NCBI GenBank assembly: GCA_020465985.1
Contig: JAANYP010000163.1
Location: forward strand, 584,958 to 648,957
Length of the DNA stretch: 64,000 bases
From: Centrapalus pauciflorus
Taxonomy: Eukaryota; Streptophyta; Magnoliopsida; Asterales; Asteraceae
Reading direction: 5' to 3'
Below the pieces are notes generated by a model that saw only the letters and a list, made by a program, of their open reading frames with translations, had not been told where the DNA came from and did not search any database. Shown here piece after piece: positions 44,290-54,155 of the stretch; the first letter of the stretch is position 1, and every line of letters starts with the position of its first letter. The position numbers and the translations under genes are program-made.

Positions 44290-47196
44290 TATCTAACCAA
44301 ACACAAACTATATTTTTATTATTAAAACTGCCAATCTTTAAACTTAAATACAAATTGCTTTCAAATTACCAAATTAAAATTAAAACTAAACATTAACTAA
44401 TGCTCATGAGCACTAATACTAAAATAAAATTGCTAAATCTAAATCCTCGAATAACGGTCAACTCTCTGCACACTGCCCATCATCACCCCTGGGTACCTGC
44501 CGGAAGAAAGAACACAGCATGAGCCAAACGCCCAGTACGGAGATCGATTACAAGTGCAACATATACAAATTCAAAGACTAAAGAATGTTTTGAAAATAAG
44601 TTTCTTTAAAAGGAAAGTTTTGAAAATGGTTTTTCTTTAAAACATAAATATCCACCTCCACACCAGATCAAACAAAGAATATAATGGCTGAAGCAACAAA
44701 GGGTTGGGATATATTTACCGAGCGGCCTAACATCATAAACAATAATCCATCTCACAATCACTCTCAAGACTACACTGAGTCGCGCCACATCAGTGCATCT
44801 GGCCGGAAGGGGTGTATGGCATTACACATTACTTCCGCAAAACTCATAACATAGCCTAGGATGCATCCATACGCCTCCCTGAAATAATCAACAGCTCATT
44901 TCCCGAGCTAACATGATCTCCATCGATCATAAACATAATCTCAATCATTCATAATCATAATCATAATCACAACAAAAGGGAGACGCCGTAACCGATCACA
45001 CTGTTACGGAAGTGTCATGCCATTGGTGCCGCAATGGCATGCCTGTGGTACCTCCACAGGTAGTTCACTCGGTAATCCTAGCTCCTGTCTAATTTCTAGG
45101 GTTCAAGCATAACAAAAGGCCCGCATAAACATCTCAACTTTAAATAATGATTTAAATACAAAAAGGGCCACATTTCACAAAACATCATCAACTTTCGTAA
45201 CAAGCCGTAAATATAATCAATTTCAAAATATGTTTTTCGCAAATGTTTTCGAGCAATAAAAATCGATATTTGCTTTCGATAATATAAATAAGGAAACTGA
45301 CACGAAAAGTTCGACTGTCAAGTAATAGCATGAAATTCACACAACGAAATAACTCAAGAATAACGCTGAAAGAAGTACGGAATCCGTACCTTAATAGCAG
45401 CTCCACAAAATCACGACGACAAATTTAATCCGCTACGAATCGATTTGATCTATAAGAACGAACTTAAATTAGAACTCAGCTAGGTTAGTCTTCTAACTAC
45501 TCAATCCACTATTTTAATACATACTTTTATATATAATAATTATTATTAAGTTCGGTTTACAATTATTGATCGCTTAACTTAAAATGCTTCATTAATTATT
45601 ATTAATCAATTTGGCGCTCTAATAATTAATTATGAAATTCTCCGTTTACTTTAATCAGTATTCAACAGCATACAATTTTAGTGTATTTATTTTAATCCCA
45701 TTGAACATTTGAATTAACTTATAAGTGAACCTTAATTAAATAATAAGTCGTTAATATAATTTTATTCCATTTTGGGTTACGGTCCGAATAATCTAATTAA
45801 CTTTAATAACATGTAATCAATATTAATCGTAAATATAAACGTGAATAATTAATTAATCTGTTACCCGTTAATTACTTTATTTAGAGTGAGTTCCGAAATT
45901 ATATATTAGGTTTATTAAAAAGATTTAAACCAATTATTAATTAATAGAAATAATGATTTTATAAGAATTTAAAAGATAAAACAAAATTAGATTTATTTAT
46001 TATTATATAGGTTTATTATTATTTAGGTTACGGGTCGGGTCTGACCCATGACCCATTTCTTTCCCATCTCCCCCTTTCTCCCTAAATTTTCGGTACACAC
46101 ACCCCACACACACACGTTCTCACACACCTTCTCTCATCTCTCTCTACCCTCACTCTCTCTCTGCTCTCTCCGGCCGGCGACCGCCGCCGCTCACCCACCG
46201 GCGACCAACCCATCGACCAGTCGCCCCCTGACTCTCCATCTCCATCTCCCTCTCGTCTCTCCCTTGCTCACTCCGTCTCTCTCGCTCGCAAACACCACAA
46301 CGGCAGCAGCAACCCTAACGCCGCTGCCGCCGCCGCCACCACAACTCCGCCGCCGCCGCCACTCGGCCTCACAGACGCTCCCACTCGCTCGATCTCGCTC
46401 ATCTCAGCGCTCACACATCACGGATCTAACACCTCCAGCCCTCAACGGCCGCCGCTGACTAGGACCATTGCGGTCGTCCCTGGTGCGGCGTCGTCGGTCA
46501 CGAACCACAACTACCACCGACATCACCTCTCGAAACCCACTTTCAGGTTGGTTTTCCTTTTCTTGTTTTAGCATTTTAAATTGGTTTCGGATCCTTTGAT
46601 TTCATTCACATATTTCATATTTAAAACATCATATTCATACCTCAACAAGATTCTAATATTAAACAGAGATCATTACCTCGATTAGAAGAAAATCGTGAAA
46701 GATTGCTTGGTTTGATTCGGATCTCCTCCAACAATACACGAACGGCCGGCTACGGTTTCTGTCTCGATTAGGGTTTGGAATTAAGGTTATTGGTTTATTA
46801 ATATTAGTTTAACCCTAATTACTGGATCGGGCTTGGGCTCATTTGGTTAGAGTTTACTGATTATTAATTAAGCCCATTTAGTTTAATTATATTAACTGGA
46901 ATTGTATAATGTATAGTTAGGTCCCTTTTATTTTACAAATAATGTTATATTTATGTTTAATCAATGTTATTAAGGTTTTTATTATTATTAGTATTTCTAT
47001 TTATTAATATTTGTTATTCTAAAATTCGGGTTATTATAACACTCACCACTTAAAATGATTTCGTCCCCGAAATCGCCAAAATAAAAGTCGTACCGCTATG
47101 ATCACCGATAACTTGATTAGGTTTATTATTAGGTTTTAGATTATTTGTGTGTTTTTAAATTTTTTTTTTTGTGTTTTAAATTTTACGGCTATTACA
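44290..47196 (-). repeat. Gypsy-1 LTR, minus orientation, right arm of the palindrome
   Basis: Reverse complement of the LTR from GGTTAGATA near its end back to the TGTAATAGCC start. 44651-47196 pairs with 41730-44287; 44288-44650 is the unpaired spacer. A 6-bp loss (ATATCT) near 45305 distinguishes it. It shares two variants with the left arm against the 54156 LTR (CCTAGTCAGC and ACGACGCC). Confidence 0.93.
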
Positions 47197-47527
47197 ACTT
47201 ACCCAACTTAAAAAGGATTCCGTCCTCGGAATTAGCTAAAGAAACTAGGAGATAACTAAATTATCGAATAGACGAAGATAACGCTCTCTGAACGACTTGC
47301 AACCGATGCCACCTTGACTTCAAATCAATCTTCTCGCCTCCATGGCCGAAATGATAGGAATAATGCTACTAGGTCGAAACCTCCGATAGACACAATCAGG
47401 AACTTCAAGATCACCGAAGATAACACGCATAGACATAGGAATTAAACGAACAGTAAAAACATCATTCTCGACACATTGCGGACAATCAAGATACAGACAA
47501 TCAAATAACCGCATAATTCCCCATGGG
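47197..47527 (-). repeat. Inverted gypsy-1 internal 3' fragment
   Basis: Reverse complement of about 53826-54155: purine-rich 3' region, protease-tail remnant (ORF 47514-47320) and CCCATGGGG. Its outer edge is the palindrome CCATGG at 47521-47526, where orientation switches. Confidence 0.9.
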
Positions 47528-47965
47528 TTAAGATTTTGTTTGTCAATTCCATGTTTTTTCGATCTTTACGTTGATCGTCGCTATCTATTATCTCTCCGTC
47601 ATTTTCTCAGCATGTTGGTTTAGTTTCTATCTCTACTCCCATGGGGAATTATGCGGTTATTTGATTGTGTTGTCTTGATTGTCCGTCATCTGTCGAGAAT
47701 CATGTTTTTACTGTTCGTTTACATCCTATGTCTATGCGCATTATCTTCGGTGATCTCAAAGATCCTAATTGTGTCTATCGGGTTTCGACCTAGTAGTATT
47801 ATTTCAATTGTTTTGGCCATGGAGATGAGAAAATTGATTTGAAGTCAGGGTGGCATCAGTTGCAAGTCGTTCAGAGAGCGTTGTCTTCGTCTATTCGATA
47901 ATTTAGTTATCTCCTAGTTTCTTTAACTGATTCCGAGGACGGAATCCTTTTTAAGTTGGGTAAGT
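47528..47965 (+). repeat. Gypsy-1 internal fragment, plus orientation, diverged
   Basis: Starts with gag-leader sequence (GATTTTGTTTGTCAATTCC, compare 52409). It jumps to the protease tail (ATGTTGGTTTAGTTTCTATC) and 3' region, ending TTTTTAAGTTGGGTAAGT before the next LTR. gag and pol are deleted between. Confidence 0.85.
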
Positions 47966-50765
47966 TGTAATAACCGTAAAATTTAAAAAAACACTAAATT
48001 TAAAAAAAAAAAAAAAGTACACAAGTAATCTAAAACATAATAATAAACCTAATCAAGTTATCGGTGATCATAGCGGTATGACTTTTACTTTTGGCGATTT
48101 CGGGGACGAAATCAATTTAAGTGGTAGGTGTTATAATAACCCGAATTTAATAATTGGTGATTTCGGGGACGAAATCAATTTAAGTGGTGAGTGTTATAAT
48201 AACCCGAATTTTAGAATAACAAATATTAATAAATAGAAATACTAATAATAATAAAACCTTAATAACATTGATTAAACATTAATATAACATTATTTGTAAA
48301 ATAAAAGGGACTAAAGTAACAAACTTTATAACTCTATTAAATAAACCAAAATAAGATGGGCTTTAATTATAATTAACCTAACTAAGCCCAACCCAGATAA
48401 TTAGGGTTATACATGTATTTATTAGCATTAATCTCAAACCCTAAACCCTAGTTAGGTTACAAACTCAGAAAATTGCAGAAAACCTCATTGCCATTCAAGG
48501 TTCGTTCAAGAAATCAGTAAGGAAGCAAGCAACAATTCACGTTTCTTCAAAGCAAGGTATTCAATACTCACTACCTAAAGTATGTACTGTTTCTTATATA
48601 TGTAAAAGGGTTTTAACTGGAAATTCGAAAACAAAACTAAATATAAAACACAAGATAATATACAAATCTGATATTTGGGTTTTGAGCGACGATGATGTTT
48701 GTGGGGCTGTGGTTCCGTAACCGGCGGCGGCGGCGGCGATGAGCATGGTCAGCCTCGGTGCGTGAGTGCCGAGAGAGAGAGGTGAGTCGTGAGCCGAGAG
48801 ATCGAGTGAGTGTGAGCGTGGGAGACCGAGCGGTGGTGGCGGTGATGGAGCTGTAGCGGCGGCGGCGCTGTTATGCCGCTGTCGTCGTGGTGTGCGAGAG
48901 TGCGAGCGAGAGAGGAGCTGAGCGAGGGGGGGAGGGGAGAAAAGAAAAGGCGGTTGGGTCATGGATCGACCCGACCCGACCCATAATTAAATAATTAATT
49001 ATAATATTTAATGAATATATTAAATTAGTTTTATATTTTATTTATTATACATCATTATTCCTATTAATTAATAATTAGCTTTAAACCCAATTAATAAACC
49101 TAATATATTGGAACCAATTCTAAATAATATAATTAATGGGTAACAAATCGATTAATTATTCACGGTTATAATTACGATTAATATCAATTAAATGTTATTA
49201 CTCCTTATTAAAGGATTAAAATGGAATAAATTATATTAACGACTTAATATTAAATTAAGGTTCACTTATAAGTTAATTTAAATGTTCAATTGAGATTAAA
49301 AATAAATACACTAAAATTATATGCAGTTGAATACCGACTAAAGTAGAGAGAAATTACATAATTAATTATTGGAACACCGATGCGATTAATAATGACAAAT
49401 GAACCGTTTTAAGTTTAACAAACAATAATTGTAAACCGAACTTAATATTTATTGAATACAAAAGTATGTATTAAAATAGTGGGATTGGGTATCTAGGAGA
49501 CCAATCTAGTTAATACCTATCAGTTCCCTAATACAAGTTCGTTCTTATAGATCGGGTTGATTCGTAGCGGTTCTGTGGTCATCGTGAATTTTGCTAAGCT
49601 GCTATTAAGGTACGGATCCCGTACTTCTTTCAGCGTTATTCTTGAGTTGTTTCGTTGTGTGAATTGCATGCTAATACTTGACAGTCAAACTTTTATATCT
49701 TGTGTCAGTTTCCTTTATTATATCATCGAAACAAATATCGATTTTTATCGCTCGAAAACATTTGCGAAAAAAAAAAAAAACATACTTTGAAACTGATTTA
49801 TGGCTTATTATGAAAGTTGATGATGTTTTGTGAAATGTGGCCCTTTTTGTTATTGAAAGGATTATTTAAAGTTGAGATGTTTGTGCGGGCCTTTTGTTAT
49901 GCTTGAACCCTAGAGATTAGTCAGGAGCTAGGATTACCGAGTGAACTACCTGTGGAGGTACCACAGGCATGTCATTGCGGCACCAATGGCATGACACTTC
50001 CGTAACAGTGTGATCGGTTACGGCGTCTCCCTTTTGTTGTGATTATGATTATGATTATGAATGATTGAGATTATGTTTATGATCGATGGAGATCATGTTA
50101 GCTCGGGATATGAGCTGTTGATTATTTCAGGGAGGCGTATGGATGCATCCTAGGCTATGTTATGAGTTTTGCGGAAGTAAGGTGTAATGCCATACACCCC
50201 TTCCGCCCAGATGCACTGATGTGGCGCGACTCAGTGTAGTCTTGAGAATGATTGTGAGATGGATTATTGTTTATGATGTTAGGCCGCTCGGTAAATATAA
50301 CCCAACCCTTTGTTGCTTCAGCCGTTATATTCTTTGTTTGATCTGGTGTGGAGGTGGATATTTATGTTTTAAAGAAAAACCATTTTCAAAACTTCCTTTT
50401 AAATAAACTTATTTTCAAAACATTCTTTAGTCTTTGAATTCGTATACGTTGCACTTGTAATCGATCTCCGTACTGGGCGTTTGGCTCATGCTGTGTTCTT
50501 TCTTCCGGCAGGTACTCAGGGGTGATGATGGGCAGAGCGCAGAGTGTGGACCGTTGAGGACTTAGATTTATGTTAGCTATTTTATTTTAGTATTAGTGAT
50601 CATGAGCATTAGTTAATGTTTAGTTTTAATTTTAATTTGGTAATTTGAAAGCAATTTGTATTTAAGTTTAAAGATTGGCAGTTTTAATAATAAAAATATA
50701 GTTTGTGTTTGGTTAGATAGTTAGTTAATTAACATCGCCGGTCCAGTCGGGATTGGGGTGTTACA
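47966..50765 (+). repeat. Gypsy-1 LTR, complete, diverged subtype
   Basis: TGTAATAACC...GTGTTACA, 2800 bp. The first 1.6 kb differs substantially from the other copies (different GC-rich block at 48680-48950; short tandem duplication at 48090-48200 of GATTTCGGGGACGAAATC...TGTTATAATAACCC). The last 1.2 kb is close to them. Confidence 0.9.
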
Positions 50766-52360
50766 GTTGATGGGTAACAAATCGATTAATTATTCACGGT
50801 TATAATTACGATTAATATCAATTAAATGTTATTACTCCTTATTAAAGGATTAAAATGGAATAAATTATATTAACGACTTAATATTAAATTAAGGTTCACT
50901 TATAAGTTAATTTAAATGTTCAATTGAGATTAAAAATAAATACACTAAAATTATATGCAGTTGAATACCGACTAAAGTAGAGAGAAATTACATAATTAAT
51001 TATTGGAACACCGATGCGATTAATAATGACAAATGAACCGTTTTAAGTTTAACAAACAATAATTGTAAACCGAACTTAATATTTATTGAATTCAAAAGTA
51101 TGTATTAAAATAGTGGGATTGGGTATCTAGGAGACCAATCTAGTTAATACCTATCAGTTCCCTAATACAAGTTCGTTCTTATAGATCGGGTTGATTCGTA
51201 GCGGTTCTGTGGTCATCGTGAATTTTGCTAAGCTGCTATTAAGGTACGGATCCCGTACTTCTTTCAGCGTTATTCTTGAGTTGTTTCGTTGTGTGAATTG
51301 CATGCTAATACTTGACAGTCGAACTTTTATATCTCGTGTCAGTTCTTTATTTATATTATCGAAAGAAAATATCGATTTTCTTCGCTCGAAAACATTTACG
51401 AAAAACATATTTTGAAACTGATTATATTTATGGCTTGTTATGGAAGTTGATGATGTTTTGTAAAATGTGGCCCTTTTGTTATTGAAACGATTATTTAAAG
51501 TTGAGATGTTTATGCGGGCTTTTGATATGCTTGAACCCTAGAGATTAGACAGGAGCTAGGATTACCGAGTGAACTACCTGTGGAGGTACCACAGGCATGC
51601 CATTGCGGCACCAATGGCATGACACTTCCGTAACAGTGTGATCGGTTACGGCGTCTCCCTTTTGTTGTGATTATGATTATGATTATGAATGATTGAGATT
51701 ATGTTTATGATCGATGGAGATCATGTTAGCTCGGGATATGAGCTGTTGATTATTTCAGGGAGGCGTATGGATGCATCCTAGGCTATGTTATGAGTTTTGC
51801 GGAAGTAATGTGTAATGCCATACACCCCTTCCGGCCAGATGCACTGATGTGGCGCGACTCAGTGTAGTCTTGAGAGTGATTGTGAGATGGATTATTGTTT
51901 ATGATGTTAGGCCGCTCGGTAAATATAACCCAACCCTTTGTTGCTTCAGCCATTATATTCTTTGTTTGATCTGGTGTGGAGGTGGATATTTATGTTTTAA
52001 AGAAAAACCATTTTCAAAACTTTCCTTTTAAAGAAACTTATTTTCAAAACATTCTTTAGTCTTTGAATTTGTATATGTTGCACTTGTAATCGATCTCCGT
52101 ACTGGGCGTTTGGCTCATGTTGTGTTCTTTCTTCCGGCAGGTACCCAGGGGTGATGATGGGCAGTGTGCAGAGAGTTGACCGTTATTCGAGGATTTAGAT
52201 TTAGCAATTTTATTTTAGTATTAGTGCTCATGAGCATTAGTTAATGTTTAGTTTTAATTTTAATTTGGTAATTTGAAAGCAATTTGTATTTAAGTTTAAA
52301 GATTGGCAGTTTTAATAATAAAAATATAGTTTGTGTTTGGTTAGATAGTTAGTTAATTAA
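50766..52360 (+). repeat. Gypsy-1 LTR, 5'-truncated, mosaic
   Basis: Begins mid-LTR (GATGGGTAACAAATCG). The first part matches the 47966 LTR; the end matches the 54156 type (GGATTTAGATTTAGCAATTT). It lacks the last 40 bp or so of the LTR and any tRNA primer site. Confidence 0.85.
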
Positions 52361-52479
52361 ACAAAGAATAGACTTTGGCCTGTGAGATTGGGTAGACCAT
52401 GGGTTAGGATTTTGTTTGTCAATTCCATACTCTTTCGTTCTTTACGATGATCGTTGCGATTTCTTTCGAAACTCTGTAG

Positions 52480-53715
52480 ATGCCTCCTCGTAGATCGACT
52501 CGCGGCCCAAGGAGAAACACTCGCGGCGATAGGAACAATGAGGAATCTAATGCGACGTTTACTCCCGCTCAGATGACTACGCTGAATCAAATCATTGCTG
52601 CAGCCATTGCCCAAGCCGTGCCTCAAATTATGGCAGCTGGACAGAATCAGGGAAATAATACTAATACTGGGATGGCAGATCAAGCAGAGAATGCTCAGGG
52701 ACCGCCTACGTATAAGTTGTTGGAAAAATTTCAGAAGCAGAAACCAAATTCTTTCAGTGGGGGGAAGAAACCGATTGATGCAAGGAATTGGATAGCCCAT
52801 TTGGAAAAGATTTTCGAAGTCCTGGAATGCACTGACAATCAGAAGGTACGTCTTGCTACCTATAAATTGGAAGGAGATGCCCACTCCTGGTGGAAGACCC
52901 TGAAAGATGTAGAGGGTGACGGGTTCCTGGAGTCCTTGGCTTGGAGGGATTTTCTGGAGATGTTTTACCAGCAGTACTTCCCAGCGGCAGATATTCAAGC
53001 GTGCGAGAGAGAATATGCGAGCATCCATCAGGGAAATGATGAGGATGTAAGTGCTTATATGGAGAGATTTGTGCGAATTGCGGGAATAGTTGGCGCTACG
53101 GCTGGAACCGCGAAGCAGCAAGCTAATAAGTTCGTATGGGGGCTACGGTATGAGATTCGACGACAGGTAGTCGACAGAAAGCATGACAAGATTTCGGATG
53201 CGGCCAACGCAGCAAAAACTGTGGAAATGGAGAGGGCGGACTTTCGTGCCAGTAAGGGAGGTGACCGGAAGAGGGGTCGAGAGGAAAACCGCGGACAGGG
53301 TTCGGACCGTAATGTAAGATTTCAGTCAGGACAGAATAATGGGAGTAGAAGCATGGGATTTCAGCATGGAGCCGATAACCAGTTGCCAGGGTCCGACATG
53401 TTCAGACTTACTGGAGCGGAGCCAGTGAACAATAATCAGGCTATGATTGCGGCATGTAACAGATGTGGGACATTTCACCCTGGGAGGCCGTGTGTGCGGG
53501 ACAACAGGGGTTGTTTTAAATGTGGCCAGCAAGGGCATCTGGCTAGAAATTGCACAGCACAGCAAGGGAATAACCAGCAGGATAATGCAGGGAATAATCA
53601 GCAACAAGTTAATAATCAGCAGGCGGGTACTGGTAACCAGAGAGGGAATGTCGGTAGAGTTTTCGCCATCACCGAGCATCAGGCTGCAAACGCTCCAGGT
53701 ACGATATCGAGTTAA
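52480..53715 (+). CDS. gag: Gypsy-1 Gag, open reading frame
   Basis: 411 codons. An N-terminal basic tail (MPPRRSTRGPRRNTRG) is followed by the retrotransposon Gag domain (about residues 75-265: NWIAHLEKIFEVLECTDNQK, WWKTLKD, FYQQYFPAA, YMERFVRIAG, FVWGLRYEIR). After a basic linker there is one CCHC knuckle (CFKCGQQGHLARNC, about residues 346-359). Preceded by a short leader (52361-52479) rather than a normal primer site. The frame ends 2 codons past GTI where a 1-bp insertion separates it from the protease remnant. No pol follows, so only Gag could be made; mobility would depend on partner enzymes. Confidence 0.9.
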   Translation: MPPRRSTRGPRRNTRGDRNNEESNATFTPAQMTTLNQIIAAAIAQAVPQIMAAGQNQGNNTNTGMADQAENAQGPPTYKLLEKFQKQKPNSFSGGKKPIDARNWIAHLEKIFEVLECTDNQKVRLATYKLEGDAHSWWKTLKDVEGDGFLESLAWRDFLEMFYQQYFPAADIQACEREYASIHQGNDEDVSAYMERFVRIAGIVGATAGTAKQQANKFVWGLRYEIRRQVVDRKHDKISDAANAAKTVEMERADFRASKGGDRKRGREENRGQGSDRNVRFQSGQNNGSRSMGFQHGADNQLPGSDMFRLTGAEPVNNNQAMIAACNRCGTFHPGRPCVRDNRGCFKCGQQGHLARNCTAQQGNNQQDNAGNNQQQVNNQQAGTGNQRGNVGRVFAITEHQAANAPGTISS

Positions 53716-54032
53716 TTCTTCCTTGTCTGGCCGAGAGGCTCATGTGTTAATCGATTCGGATCCTACGCATTCTTTTATCTCTTCGTATTTTGTTCAGCGT
53801 GTTGGTTTGGTTTCTATTTCTACTCCCATGGGGAATTATGCGGTTATTTGATTGTCTGTATCTTGATTGTCCGCAATGTGTCGAGAATGATGTTTTTACT
53901 GTTCGTTTAATTCCTATGTCTATGCGTGTTATCTTCGGTGATCTTGAAGTTCCTGATTGTGTCTATCGGAGGTTTCGACCTAGTAGCATTATTCCTATCA
54001 TTTCGGCCATGGAGGCGAGAAGATTGATTTGA
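53716..54032 (+). pseudogene. Gypsy-1 protease remnant, pol deleted
   Basis: Frame-shifted reading gives GREAHVLIDSDPTHSFIS, the gypsy protease active-site region in which family consensus DSGATHSF has become DSDPTHSF (catalytic-loop Gly replaced). A second shift after NYAVI continues through RLIPMSMRVIFGDLEVPD to AMEARRLI, then stop. Reverse transcriptase, RNase H and integrase are absent; the sequence runs directly into the 3' purine-rich region (54033-54155). Confidence 0.85.
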
Positions 54033-54155
54033 AGTCAAGGTGGCATCGGTTGCAAGTCGTTCAGAGAGCGTTATCTTCGTCTATTCGATAATTTAGTTAT
54101 CTCCTAGTTTCTTTAGCTAATTCCGAGGACGGAATCCTTTTTAAGTTGGGTAAGT

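Noticed and set aside
52357..53121. 254-codon minus-strand ORF over gypsy-1 gag
   Set aside because: Shadow of the gag frame, no domain.
53790..54032. Separate gene for the ORF starting MRLFDCLYLD
   Set aside because: It is the frame-shifted tail of the gypsy protease; the same tail appears inverted at 47320-47514 and diverged at 47651-47842.
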